Shown here in pieces: positions 17,428 to 26,294 of a stretch of DNA of 64,000 bases. The stretch is from Photobacterium angustum. GTDB taxonomy: Bacteria > Pseudomonadota > Gammaproteobacteria > Enterobacterales > Vibrionaceae. The first letter of the stretch is position 1, and each line of letters begins with the position of its first letter. The notes beneath the pieces are model-generated. The model did not search any database and was not told the origin of the DNA. It saw only the letters and a program-made list of their open reading frames with translations. The position numbers and the translations under genes were made by a program. The stretch is from assembly GCF_002954615.1 (NCBI RefSeq), contig NZ_MSCJ01000001.1:1302001-1366000 (forward strand), given 5' to 3'.

Positions 17428-17911
17428 TTGAACGTCCTTTCTGCTTTTTACCTTTACCACCGCCTCGACGTTTACACTCTTCTAATTCACCGTGTCTCCC
17501 AAGATACGCTTCCATCCAGACTTGAATAGGTAATGGGATTTGAATGTGAAGTACAACATAATCTCCATCCATATAACGGGCTGCAACCCCTTGAGCTGCC
17601 GTCATTAATACAGGTTTGAGTTGTTCATCTTCTTCAGCACAAACAAAAAATAAATGCGGATCTTGTGCGTTTAAGTTAAAGCGATATTCCATACGTTCAT
17701 CACGAAATAATTCTAGCGGCAGCATGTAATGACCAGCACCGATTTCCGAAAGTGCTACGTTTGAGTCTTCTTCACCATTCAAACAAAGATCTTCAATCGT
17801 CCATGCGTATGTCGTCCAACGCCCAACTTGTCTCTCTTCTGCTTGAAGTCGAAAATAAATAGGCCAAATACTTTCATCTTTCTTTATTTCTAGCTTTACT
17901 TGTTCTGGCAC
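17417..17911 (-). CDS. DUF3305 protein of the fdh cluster
   Basis: 164-residue cytoplasmic protein of the DUF3305 family, ending in a very basic Gly/Lys-rich tail (CKRRGGGKGKKQKGRSS). GTG start with AAGGAG 5 nt upstream. It is translationally coupled to the DUF3306 gene and has a separate sigma-54 type promoter, distinct from that of the main fdh operon. Molecular function is unknown. Confidence 0.83.
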   Translation of the reverse strand: MPEQVKLEIKKDESIWPIYFRLQAEERQVGRWTTYAWTIEDLCLNGEEDSNVALSEIGAGHYMLPLELFRDERMEYRFNLNAQDPHLFFVCAEEDEQLKPVLMTAAQGVAARYMDGDYVVLHIQIPLPIQVWMEAYLGRHGELEECKRRGGGKGKKQKGRSSGY

Positions 17912-17981
17912 AATGACTCCTTACATCTTGCTTTTACACACTCGTCTATCGCGGTATGTTGAGAATATTCGTCCGTATTAA

Positions 17982-17996
17982 GCAAAATTTAGACCA
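17982..17996 (-). promoter_or_regulatory. Sigma-54 promoter candidate for DUF3305-DUF3306
   Basis: The minus strand reads TTGGTCTAAATTTTGCTT, with GG-N10-GC and a TTGCT -12 box. It lies about 70 bp before the DUF3305 start. No clear GACATTTTGTC dyad was found upstream of it. Confidence 0.5.
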
Positions 17997-18069
17997 AGTG
18001 CGAAATATAAATCAAAACATAGCCAATAATGGCAACCAGTAGCCTCTTTCAATCTGTAAATAGAATTTA

Positions 18070-18084
18070 TGGAACAATATTTGC
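18070..18084 (+). promoter_or_regulatory. Sigma-54 promoter candidate for fdhD
   Basis: TGGAACAATATTTGC fits TGGCAC-N5-TTGC with GG-N10-GC spacing. It faces fdhD (start 18222) and is back-to-back with the DUF3305 promoter candidate. No matching dyad was seen nearby. Confidence 0.5.
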
Positions 18085-18221
18085 TTTATGGCGTTAGAGA
18101 CAAACTTATTTGCCTTAATACATGTCATTTAACGCTACCTATTGAGCTTAGTATCATTGTGTGTATTTTGACGGACTTATTTGAAATCTCGATACGTTTC
18201 TTGTAACCACTGGATATCCTA

Positions 18222-19103
18222 ATGAGCCAACTCCCTAAAATTATAAAAACTAAATCCGCCGTTAAGCAGACAATGTCTGTGGAGATCATGGATGAGTACG
18301 GTGATCTTCAAACCAAAGAAATTGCGTGTGAGCATCCCCTAACGGTTTATTTAAATTGGATTGAGATCGTTACCCTGATGACTCTAGGTGAACGACCTTC
18401 TGCACTTGTGCTCGGTTATCTAAAGAACCAAGGTTTTATTGAAGATATTGATGCCATTGAATCTGTAATTATTGATTGGGATACCAATTCAGCTGCGGTG
18501 ATCACCCGTGAAAATACCCATGGCTTAGAAAAGAAATTAGAGAAAAAAACCGTTACCTCTGGCTGTGGTCAAGGCACTATGTTTGGTAACGTCATGAAAA
18601 AACTAGAAAACGTGACACTACCGCAAGTACAAATAAAGCAATCTATGTTGTATGGGCTTCTTGAAGCGCTAACTCACCACAATGAAACTTACAAAGCTGC
18701 AGGTGCCGTTCATGGTTGTGCCGTTTGCCGTAATACAGAGATCTTATCGTTTGTCGAAGATGTAGGTCGCCATAACGCCGTTGATACCCTAGCCGGTGAA
18801 ATGTGGCTAAAAGGCGAAACTGGCGAAGATAAGATTTTCTACACCACTGGGCGCTTAACCTCAGAGATGGTGATTAAAGTCGCACAGATGGGTATTCCCG
18901 TTCTTCTATCCCGCTCTGGTGCAACACAAATGGGTTATGAGTTAGCGCAAAAGCTCGGTATTACTATGATTGCCCGCGCTAAAGGTCATCGTTTCCAAGT
19001 TTATAATGGCGGTCAGAATCTTATTCTTGATGTGAAAGGTGCGAATGCCTCTCAGCAATCACATAAAACAGAGCAACCTTCTTCTAATAATGAGCAAAAC
19101 TAA
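18222..19103 (+). CDS. fdhD: Formate dehydrogenase accessory sulfurtransferase FdhD
   Basis: 293-residue cytoplasmic protein that transfers sulfur from a cysteine desulfurase to the Mo-bis-MGD cofactor before it is inserted into formate dehydrogenase. The sulfur-carrying loop is visible as GAVHGCAVCRNTE (Cys-x-x-Cys near residues 166-169), and the cofactor-binding part includes EDVGRHNAVD and FYTTGRLTSEM. It is divergent from the fdh structural genes and shares one base with the next gene, so the two are coupled. Confidence 0.95.
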   Translation: MSQLPKIIKTKSAVKQTMSVEIMDEYGDLQTKEIACEHPLTVYLNWIEIVTLMTLGERPSALVLGYLKNQGFIEDIDAIESVIIDWDTNSAAVITRENTHGLEKKLEKKTVTSGCGQGTMFGNVMKKLENVTLPQVQIKQSMLYGLLEALTHHNETYKAAGAVHGCAVCRNTEILSFVEDVGRHNAVDTLAGEMWLKGETGEDKIFYTTGRLTSEMVIKVAQMGIPVLLSRSGATQMGYELAQKLGITMIARAKGHRFQVYNGGQNLILDVKGANASQQSHKTEQPSSNNEQN

Positions 19104-20014
19104 TGGCTGACTTTCCAGAATTCATGAACGCGAAGCTTGTCGCGGAATATTTAGATCTTAATGAGAAGAAAGTCTATGCCCTTGCTAACGATGGCTTACT
19201 TCCAGCAACAAAAGTGACAGGTAAATGGTTATTTCCTAAAGCAATGTTGGATAAATGGCTATTAGAATCTTGCCATAACGGCGTGTTAACCGATCGCTTA
19301 TTAATTGCAGGCTCAGACGATCCACTATTACAAATGGTGGTAGGTAAGATGGCGAACCAATTAGGCAGTACCGCATTAGTTGGTTATACCTCAACGGGCA
19401 CACGACAAGGCTTAGCCATGTTAAGTAAAGGCCACGTTGATATGTGTGCCATTCACTGGGGAAATGCTGAAGAAGCTAGCCTGCGTCACCCCGCGCTATT
19501 ACAACAATACCAAGGGCATAAGAACTGGGTATTAGTCCATGCCTTTGAACGTGAACAAGGCTTAGTGGTCAGTAAAGAGTTAGCAGAAGCGGTAAATTCA
19601 AAATCTATCCAACTGCCTGAATTGCTGTCTTCTCGCTGGCGCTGGGCACTACGTCAAGAAGGTGCAGGTAGCATGCGTGCGTTAGAAGAGTGGTTACACG
19701 GTCACGCTTATAACCTCTCAATGCTTAATCAATCAGATGTGTGTAACAGTGAACGTGAATTAGCTTCATCCATTGCTCGCGGTCAAGCTGATGTGGGTTG
19801 TGCTAGCCAAAGTACAGCGGGTGAGTTTGGTTTAGGCTTTATTCCTCTATGTACTGAAGCGTTTGAATTGGTGATCCCAAAAAACATTTACTTCAGAACG
19901 CTTCAACAACAATTACTGCAAGCGATTTCAGAGGAAGATGTTCAAGCTCATGGTAAAGAACTCGGTGGTTATAACTTCGCTCGTACAGGAAAACAGGTAT
20001 GGAGTGCTAACTGA
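19103..20014 (+). CDS. Excisionase-type HTH regulator with periplasmic-binding-like domain
   Basis: 303-residue one-component protein. Residues about 8-55 form a MerR/excisionase-like winged helix (MNAKLVAEYLDLNEKKVYAL then KWLFPKAMLDKWL). Residues about 65-290 resemble a PBP-like substrate-binding domain of the kind found in molybdate/tungstate-related regulators and proteins (LLIAGSDDPLLQMVV, STGTRQGLAMLSKGHVDM, ARGQADVGCASQ). It has no signal peptide, so the binding domain is cytoplasmic. Being coupled to fdhD suggests a role in formate dehydrogenase or molybdo-cofactor homeostasis; the ligand is unknown. Confidence 0.82.
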   Translation: MADFPEFMNAKLVAEYLDLNEKKVYALANDGLLPATKVTGKWLFPKAMLDKWLLESCHNGVLTDRLLIAGSDDPLLQMVVGKMANQLGSTALVGYTSTGTRQGLAMLSKGHVDMCAIHWGNAEEASLRHPALLQQYQGHKNWVLVHAFEREQGLVVSKELAEAVNSKSIQLPELLSSRWRWALRQEGAGSMRALEEWLHGHAYNLSMLNQSDVCNSERELASSIARGQADVGCASQSTAGEFGLGFIPLCTEAFELVIPKNIYFRTLQQQLLQAISEEDVQAHGKELGGYNFARTGKQVWSAN

Positions 20015-20057
20015 GTCAGTCACCCGCTAATAGCCCATCCTTGAAATAAGATGGATA

Positions 20058-20103
20058 ATAAAAAGCCCTGATAATACATGATGATTATCAGGGCTTTTTT
20101 CAT
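20058..20103. terminator. Bidirectional intrinsic terminator
   Basis: AAAAGCCCTGATAAT / ATTATCAGGGCTTTT with an 8-nt loop, a perfect long stem with A and T flanks. It separates the fdhD operon from the convergent gene at 20140. Confidence 0.92.
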
Positions 20104-20139
20104 TCAGTTTAAAACCGCATTACTATTAGCTTAAGAGAA

Positions 20140-20598
20140 TTAATAAGAGCGAGTAAGCAAACCAATAATAGAAGCGTCTGTTTCACCAAAATACAAGGTC
20201 ACTGACTTTGTTTCACCTTGCGCAAATTTACCCTTTTGCTCAATTCGTGTCGGTTCAACATAGGTATTATTACTGAAATACGCTTTGATCTGCTTCGGTT
20301 TTAGTGCAATACCACCACCGGAATGGTTTGTGATTACCGCTTGGATCATACGCTTTCCACCTTGACTACTATAAATGTCATAAGAGACGATTTCATAGTA
20401 ACTATAAGCTGGTTTATCTTCATTATGTTTGGGCATAGGTACAGGAATTGAACCAGATACAGTACGAACGTAATGCATTGTATCTTGTGACTTTTCAATA
20501 CTGTTTTTAATATCATTTAAATCTGAATCGTCTATTTTTGCGTAAGATGATAATGACATCATTGAGACAGAAGCGATAAGTAAGCAACGAGCAAGCAT
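20140..20598 (-). CDS. Secreted protein of unknown function
   Basis: 152 residues with a clear Sec signal peptide (MLARCLLIASVSMMSLSSYA). The frame runs to a TTG at 20625, but the ATG at 20598 has AGGA upstream and begins the signal peptide. The mature part has no motif I recognise; its pattern of beta-strands (VQAVITNHSGGG-like and ETKSVTLYFGE) suggests a small periplasmic beta fold. It is a single gene with a terminator behind it. Confidence 0.75.
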   Translation of the reverse strand: MLARCLLIASVSMMSLSSYAKIDDSDLNDIKNSIEKSQDTMHYVRTVSGSIPVPMPKHNEDKPAYSYYEIVSYDIYSSQGGKRMIQAVITNHSGGGIALKPKQIKAYFSNNTYVEPTRIEQKGKFAQGETKSVTLYFGETDASIIGLLTRSY

Positions 20599-21193
20599 AG
20601 TTAGTCCTATTAATCTAATTTTCAAACATCTTAACTAATTGAACGATGTTTTTCACCCTTCGAGTGTTAATTTTATTTCAGAAGATATATATCATCTACA
20701 GATCACATTCCTTTATATTATTTCAGGGATGTCGATGTAGATCTTTATGTCCTACACAACACTCTTCAAATTTACACTTCAGACAATAAACCTAATAGCT
20801 CACACCATTACCCTCTGCTTAATGTGTATCTACTTTTAAGAAACCACACAAATGCAATCAAAAACACAAGGACATAGTTATTCCGTCACAAATATTAACC
20901 ATCTAAATTAAAGAGACCCAAAATAACAAACAACAATATGCCATCATAAATTAAGACTTTCTCACTCAAAACTGATAGCCATTATCTTATTTACAACTAT
21001 CCTCTGTATTACTCAGTCATTTTTTATTTTATTGAATAATGTTTAATTACAAATGTTCACTCATTGATAATTTTTGGCGCAAATAAATGACCTATTTACA
21101 TAAACATGACTTGCCTAACAGTACAGGTTAAGTCGACAATAGCGACATTAACAATACTGTTATTATTTCCCTTTGCATTATCAAGGAGCCGTT
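20599..21193. other. Long non-coding stretch before pbpG
   Basis: About 595 bp, AT-rich, between divergent genes. I see no open frame with a ribosome binding site, no strong hairpin and no convincing promoter pair. Confidence 0.45.
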
Positions 21194-22090
21194 GTGCGTA
21201 ACGCTTTCATTCTGTTTTTTACTCTTGCTAGTATTAGCTTCTCTTCCATGGCTAGCATCAACACCAGCAAGCTAGATCCTAATAAGTTACAAACGGCATC
21301 AGTCAGTAATTATGTGATAGACCTTAGTACAGGAAAGACGCTGTACAGTAAAAATTCAAATGTCAAAATGCCAATTGCTTCATTGACTAAGTTAATGACA
21401 GCGATGGTAACACTGGATGCAAAACTCCCACTTGACGAAAAACTAACGTTTACTCCCACTGATAAAGAACGCATGTACAATACATACACACGTATTCGCA
21501 TGGGCTCTACCCTAAGCCGTGGTGAGACTATTCATATTGCTTTAATGTCATCTGAGAACCTAGCAGCAGCAACACTTGCAGGAAACTACCCTGGTGGTTA
21601 CAAGGCATTCATTAAAGCGATGAACCGCAAAGCTAAATCTTTAGGCATGACCAATACGCATTTTGTTGATAGCTCAGGCCTTGACCCTCATAACCACTCG
21701 ACAGCATCAGATGTCGCTAAGATGGTACGCGCTGCTTACAAATACCCTGAAATTCGTAAGTACAGTACAACACCTGTGCATACCGCTTACTTTGGTAAAC
21801 CTAATTACAAACTTGGCTACACCAATACAAACGCCCTAGCGCGTGGTAAGAAGTGGACGGTTAACTTAACCAAAACAGGTTTCCTTGATGAAGCTGGTCG
21901 TTGCTTAGGTATGGTAACAACGATTGATGGTAAGAGAATCCTAATGGTTATGTTAGATTCTCAAGGCAAACTAACACCTATTGGTGATGCTGGCCGTATT
22001 AAGCAATGGCTACAAACGGGTAAAAGCAAACCAATTAGCGCTGATGCAAAATACTACCAGCAACAGAAACTAAAAGAATTAACGAAATAA
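21194..22090 (+). CDS. pbpG: D-alanyl-D-alanine endopeptidase (PBP7)
   Basis: Periplasmic penicillin-binding protein that cuts peptide cross-links in peptidoglycan. The 298-residue product has a signal peptide (to about residue 20), the serine motif SLTK (Ser63-Lys66), SEN (near residue 118) and KTG (in NLTKTGFLDEAGRC). The frame is open from 21173, but AAGGAG lies 6 nt before the GTG at 21194, which I take as the start. It is a single-gene unit with a terminator. Confidence 0.93.
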   Translation: MRNAFILFFTLASISFSSMASINTSKLDPNKLQTASVSNYVIDLSTGKTLYSKNSNVKMPIASLTKLMTAMVTLDAKLPLDEKLTFTPTDKERMYNTYTRIRMGSTLSRGETIHIALMSSENLAAATLAGNYPGGYKAFIKAMNRKAKSLGMTNTHFVDSSGLDPHNHSTASDVAKMVRAAYKYPEIRKYSTTPVHTAYFGKPNYKLGYTNTNALARGKKWTVNLTKTGFLDEAGRCLGMVTTIDGKRILMVMLDSQGKLTPIGDAGRIKQWLQTGKSKPISADAKYYQQQKLKELTK

Positions 22091-22114
22091 TCATTTCTGT
22101 TAATTGATATAAGT

Positions 22115-22143
22115 AAAAGCCAGCATATATTGCTGGCTTTTTG
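22115..22143 (+). terminator. Intrinsic terminator after pbpG
   Basis: AAAAGCCAGCA / TGCTGGCTTTTT with a 5-nt loop. Confidence 0.9.
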
Positions 22144-22324
22144 CTTTTAGAACTATCATGAACGTAACTTTTAAAAACCTTCGTTGTATTTGGAAGTACG
22201 ACTTTTTAAACCAGTAACAGGTATTTTCCTTACAAATTACCTAGCCTTTTATTTTTTAACAAAAAACTCACACCTACGGCACTCTTCAACTATGCTTAAA
22301 TTAGAGTAAATAAAAGGAGTGTCT

Positions 22325-22426
22325 ATGCAGCATCAAGAAATGATTAACCCTACCCACCTTAGTTTAATAACTCGTATCTCTCTTACCTCTCTAGCCATTC
22401 TAGTGATTGGTTTGTCGTTTATGTAA
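22325..22426 (+). CDS. 33-residue predicted membrane peptide
   Basis: ATG at 22325 with the strong Shine-Dalgarno AAAAGGAGTG 3-4 nt upstream. It encodes 33 residues: a polar start (MQHQEMINPTHLS) and a hydrophobic helix ending AILVIGLSFM. A very strong terminator follows 22 nt later, so it would be its own short transcription unit between pbpG and the sensor kinase. No function is known to me. The combination of a good ribosome binding site, a membrane helix and a dedicated terminator argues for a real small protein. Confidence 0.6.
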   Translation: MQHQEMINPTHLSLITRISLTSLAILVIGLSFM

Positions 22427-22447
22427 TTCCTGAAATATACATATAAC

Positions 22448-22503
22448 AAAAAGCCCCTTGGTATTTTCTCTCACTTAAATGAAAAAATACCAAGGGGCTT
22501 TTG
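22448..22503. terminator. Long bidirectional terminator
   Basis: AAAAGCCCCTTGGTATTTT (left arm) is perfectly mirrored around a 15-17 nt loop. It serves the small peptide gene on the plus strand and the sensor kinase on the minus strand. Confidence 0.93.
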
Positions 22504-22514
22504 TTGTAATAAAG

Positions 22515-24578
22515 CTAAGACATCATCAATAAATCTAGCTCATTGCTTGTTGACGCTTTTTGTCTTAAATAGACAGAGAACGTTGTACCTTGACCCACCT
22601 CAGATTCAACCGTTATCTCTCCACCAATATCTTCAATTAAACTTTGACTAACAGATAGACCAAGCCCCGTACCTGAACGACGAGTGGTAAAGAATGGATC
22701 AAATATTCGCTCTAAGTTTTCTTTCGCAATACCACAGCCATGATCAATGACACGAACAATTGCCCCAATCGACTGCCCCTGTTCATCAATCCAATCTTCA
22801 GTTCTAATGATTAATTGCCCTTTATCGTCCATAGCATGAATACCATTCATTTGAAGATTCACTAACACTTGCAATAATTGATGGCGATTAACTTCCACAC
22901 TGCATTTCGCATTAAGTTCAACAACAAAAGTGACTGATAGTTTTTTTGTTCCAGAGCGAACTAAGGTTAAACTCTCTTCAACAATCTGGTTCAGGTGATG
23001 CCATGTCACTTCATTTTGTACGCCACCCTGACGACTGTATTGCAACAAGCTTCGAGTAATATTACGTATACGATCAATTTGAGTATGGATTGCATCTAAC
23101 TCTTCTTGAACTTGAGCCGTATTATCCCCTAACTCAAATTGGATCAATTCCACATTACCCAAGATAACCCCTAGAGGATTATTTATTTCATGGGCGATAC
23201 CAGCAGTCAGCTCACCTAATGCGGCTAATTTTTCACTCACCACCAGCTTAGATCTTGCTTGATTAAGCAATTTAATATGTTGTTCTAATTCTTCAGTTTT
23301 ATAGTGCAAACTATGAGTACGCTGCTCGACCTTTTCTTCTAATTCCACAGCGGCCTGCTTTATCGCTTGATTACGCTGTTCGAGCTGATCCAGCATGGTA
23401 TCAAACTGATTACCCAAAATTTGCAGTTCGTGATCGGGGTAGACATCTAATTTACCCACTCGACGATCAAATCCCATCTGAACTAATTTGGCTACCTGAT
23501 AGATTTTTTCAATCGGTAAAAACAAATCACGAGAGCCTCGATAAACTAAAATACCAGAGATTATCAGTACCAATATAATACCGACGCTAAGCTCTATAAT
23601 ATTAGTTAAAAAGGTTTTGATCAGCGGCCATTGTAAATAGCCGGTATAAAGCATACCTATCACTTTACCGTTTATATCATGTAGCGGTTCATAAGCAGAA
23701 ACATACCAACTATCATAGACATAAGCTCTATCAACCCAAGTTTTCCCAAACGTAAGCACTTCGCGGCTCACTTCATCTGATACCCGAGTACCAACCGCTC
23801 GCCCAACCAAGTTTTTACTATCTAATGGTACATTCGTACTAATACGAATATCATTCATAAAGATAGTAACAGTACCAATACTGCCAGTCGGTAAGGTATC
23901 AGACGCAAAGACTAAATCACGAATTCGATCAACCAGTTCCGTACTATTATTGAGTAATATACCGCCATCAAGAATCCATTGAAGTTGCCCTTCATTGTTA
24001 AAAATGGGGATCAAGCTCCGACTCACTAACCCTTTCTGTTCTATTGTGTATTCTTTGAGTAATGGCACTTGCGCACGAGCTGGTAAATCGCTATTTAATG
24101 CCGCTAGTTCTCTACGATTTAGTACCTGAAAAAATGTTTGTTCTTTTCCTTCTTGTAACAGACGCCGTTCTTGCTTAGAGAATTCGCCCAATGCTGATGC
24201 AGGATGAAGAACAATAAAGTCCAGTTTATATTGATGGTTTTCAGAGCGTACCCAGTTACTCAAGGAAGATTCATTAAAACGTAATCGATATTGAAAATCA
24301 TAAGAGTCTGCCATTGTCTGTAATTGCATTCGCTGCTCTTTTTGGAGTAACACCATACTATGGTGAGCAACAGCTAAATCTGCTCTTACGTTCATCAACG
24401 CATTTTGCCAAGTGTAAGTGACTGTCCAATAAAAAGTTAAACCAATTAACGCAAATAATGTGATGATAATTGGAACAGACGTTAAGACTAATAGACGATA
24501 ACGAACCATAGTTCGAAACCGCCTAAGCCATAACAATATAAAAGCTTTAGGGTGCATTAACGCTTTGGTTATTCGCAT
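22515..24578 (-). CDS. Sensor histidine kinase with periplasmic sensor domain
   Basis: 687-residue membrane kinase, partner of the adjacent sigma-54 response regulator. Transmembrane helix 1 is at about 28-50, followed by a large periplasmic domain (to about 325, double-Cache-like), helix 2 at about 325-348, a HAMP region, a coiled coil (about 400-450), HisKA with AHEINNPLG (His near 462) and an HATPase domain with NGIHAM, DHGCGI and GTGLGLS. The start overlaps the regulator stop by 10 nt. Location between fdh and tup genes suggests formate, oxyanion or respiratory status as the signal; the ligand is not visible. Confidence 0.92.
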   Translation of the reverse strand: MRITKALMHPKAFILLWLRRFRTMVRYRLLVLTSVPIIITLFALIGLTFYWTVTYTWQNALMNVRADLAVAHHSMVLLQKEQRMQLQTMADSYDFQYRLRFNESSLSNWVRSENHQYKLDFIVLHPASALGEFSKQERRLLQEGKEQTFFQVLNRRELAALNSDLPARAQVPLLKEYTIEQKGLVSRSLIPIFNNEGQLQWILDGGILLNNSTELVDRIRDLVFASDTLPTGSIGTVTIFMNDIRISTNVPLDSKNLVGRAVGTRVSDEVSREVLTFGKTWVDRAYVYDSWYVSAYEPLHDINGKVIGMLYTGYLQWPLIKTFLTNIIELSVGIILVLIISGILVYRGSRDLFLPIEKIYQVAKLVQMGFDRRVGKLDVYPDHELQILGNQFDTMLDQLEQRNQAIKQAAVELEEKVEQRTHSLHYKTEELEQHIKLLNQARSKLVVSEKLAALGELTAGIAHEINNPLGVILGNVELIQFELGDNTAQVQEELDAIHTQIDRIRNITRSLLQYSRQGGVQNEVTWHHLNQIVEESLTLVRSGTKKLSVTFVVELNAKCSVEVNRHQLLQVLVNLQMNGIHAMDDKGQLIIRTEDWIDEQGQSIGAIVRVIDHGCGIAKENLERIFDPFFTTRRSGTGLGLSVSQSLIEDIGGEITVESEVGQGTTFSVYLRQKASTSNELDLLMMS

Positions 24579-26020
24579 GATGCCGACTCTTCAGCCCATT
24601 CTTTATATTTACGTTCTAACGTTTTACGCGCTACACCAAGCTGACGAGCAGCCGCAGACTTATTACCCTCGTTAGAATCTACTACCTGCATAATATGGGC
24701 TTTTTCAACATCTTTTAACGTCCAATCTACTGGGTAACAATATTGCTCTTGTTCACCGTCGTGACACTGACATGGTCGTTTCTCATCACTATTCAATATG
24801 GTCGACGTTTTCTCGGGCGATGATATTACAGGTACATCCCCATTTAATTCCTGCCAATACTCAGAAGGTGATTTACCCAATAAAATACAACGCTCCATCA
24901 TATTACGTAATTCACGAATATTACCCGGCCATTTATAGGCTTGCATCGCTAGTATATCTTCATGAGCCCAGCTGATTGGCTTCATTCCTAAATCTTTCGA
25001 AAGTTGCTGAGTAAAATGGTGCGCTAACGCTGGAATATCTTCTATGCGCTCACGTAATGCAGGTAATTCAATAGTAAGGACATTTAAACGATAATATAAA
25101 TCTTGACGAAAACGTCCCTCTTCCACTTCTTTTTTCAGGTTTCTATTCGTTGCAGCCACAATACGTACATCGACATTCACTTCTCGCTCAGCACCTACAG
25201 GGCGTATTGCTTTTTGCTCAAGCGCGCGTAATAACGAAGATTGCATGGATAACGGCATTTCACCAATTTCATCTAAAAACAGTGTGCCGTTATTTGCTAC
25301 CCGAAATAGACCATCACGCCCTTTTTTAGCACCTGTGAATGCACCAGAAACATGACCAAACAATTCACTTTCCAATAAATCAGGTGCAATCGCGCCACAG
25401 TTTAGAGGTACAAATGGTCCTGTACGTTTACTTAGCTGATGAAGCGCACGTGCCACCAGCTCTTTACCTGTTCCAGATTCACCTTCAACCAATACAGCAG
25501 CAATAGATGGCGCTAGTTGGGTGATCAGCTTTTTCATTTTTTGGGTGCTTGCCGCATCCCCGATAATATCAACGGGGTAACTGCGCTCTACATCGCGTTG
25601 GAGTGCAAAGTTTTGACGTTCAACTAATCGACGTTCAATACAACGGCTAACTGACTGCATCATTTGTTCTAAATTAAACGGCTTTAAGATGAAGTCTGAT
25701 GCCCCTGCACGCAGTGCTTGAATCGCCATGTCTAAATCTGCATAGCCTGTCATAAAAATAACATCACTACGACGCGTATTTGGATCAAACGCTTCATGCC
25801 ATTCAATACCTGAGCGCCCAGGTAGATTTATATCTACTATTAATAAATCAAAATGACAGCGTTTTCTTATTTCTTCGGCTTCTTCAATACTGCCAGCGGT
25901 ATCAACCTGAGCGAACTTTTTACTTAATGCTTTTTTTAAGATGGCACGCATACCCGGTTCATCATCGACAACCAATACAGAAACGGCAGTCCAAGGTGTA
26001 TTTAATTCAAGATCAGACAT
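24569..26020 (-). CDS. NtrC-class sigma-54 response regulator
   Basis: 483-residue activator. Receiver domain (residues about 12-125, with DLLIVDINLPG holding the phospho-Asp), AAA+ domain (about 155-385) with Walker A GESGTGKE, the sigma-54 contact loop GAFTGA and Walker B TLFLDEIGE, then a Fis-type HTH at the C-terminus (NKSAAARQLGVARKTLERK). The linker before the HTH has an unusual Cys-rich element CQCH and a further Cys (24735-24780). It is divergent from tupA, and copies of a GACATTTTGTC dyad lie upstream of tupA and of the fdh operon, its likely targets. Confidence 0.94.
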   Translation of the reverse strand: MSDLELNTPWTAVSVLVVDDEPGMRAILKKALSKKFAQVDTAGSIEEAEEIRKRCHFDLLIVDINLPGRSGIEWHEAFDPNTRRSDVIFMTGYADLDMAIQALRAGASDFILKPFNLEQMMQSVSRCIERRLVERQNFALQRDVERSYPVDIIGDAASTQKMKKLITQLAPSIAAVLVEGESGTGKELVARALHQLSKRTGPFVPLNCGAIAPDLLESELFGHVSGAFTGAKKGRDGLFRVANNGTLFLDEIGEMPLSMQSSLLRALEQKAIRPVGAEREVNVDVRIVAATNRNLKKEVEEGRFRQDLYYRLNVLTIELPALRERIEDIPALAHHFTQQLSKDLGMKPISWAHEDILAMQAYKWPGNIRELRNMMERCILLGKSPSEYWQELNGDVPVISSPEKTSTILNSDEKRPCQCHDGEQEQYCYPVDWTLKDVEKAHIMQVVDSNEGNKSAAARQLGVARKTLERKYKEWAEESASCE

Positions 26021-26051
26021 AAAGGGACATTATTACCCATGAAAAAGATGC

Positions 26052-26062
26052 GACATTTTGTC
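26052..26062. promoter_or_regulatory. Activator-site candidate (tup/regulator intergenic)
   Basis: GACATTTTGTC, identical to 16641-16651 upstream of the fdh operon. A weaker inverted half-match (GATAAATGTC, ending 26082) lies 20 bp away centre to centre, about two helical turns. It is about 135 bp upstream of the tupA sigma-54 promoter and 30 bp from the regulator start, so it could also mediate autoregulation. Confidence 0.58.
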
Positions 26063-26191
26063 CCACAGTGAAGATAAATGTCAAAACAGATTTGAAGCAT
26101 AAAAATGACGCAGCGCAAAAAAGAAAAAATAACACTTTATAATCAACAAATTACGGAATAAATATTCACATAATATAAATCTTATCGCTTC

Positions 26192-26206
26192 TGGCATTTT
26201 ATTTGC
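26192..26206 (+). promoter_or_regulatory. Sigma-54 promoter candidate for tupA
   Basis: TGGCATTTTATTTGC has a perfect TGGCA -24 box, GG-N10-GC spacing and a TTTGC -12 box. The transcript would begin near 26218, giving a leader of about 77 nt before tupA. A partial dyad (GGAATGTC, 26236-26243) lies in that leader. Confidence 0.68.
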
Positions 26207-26294
26207 TTATAGGCGCATAAGCTATTTATTGAGGCGGAATGTCTCAAATCATCTCTTTTTAATTTTATGTTGAGTCTGTAAATCAAGGAATCTT

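Noticed and set aside
20599..21193. Possible small RNA in the long spacer before pbpG
   Set aside because: I found no hairpin with a T tract and no promoter good enough to support it.
26051..26064. GC-N10-CC overlap of the dyad, which reads as a sigma-54 promoter for the regulator operon
   Set aside because: The -12 part would be GTCGC and not TTGC, and the same dyad at 16641 lacks the spacing. An activator site explains both better.
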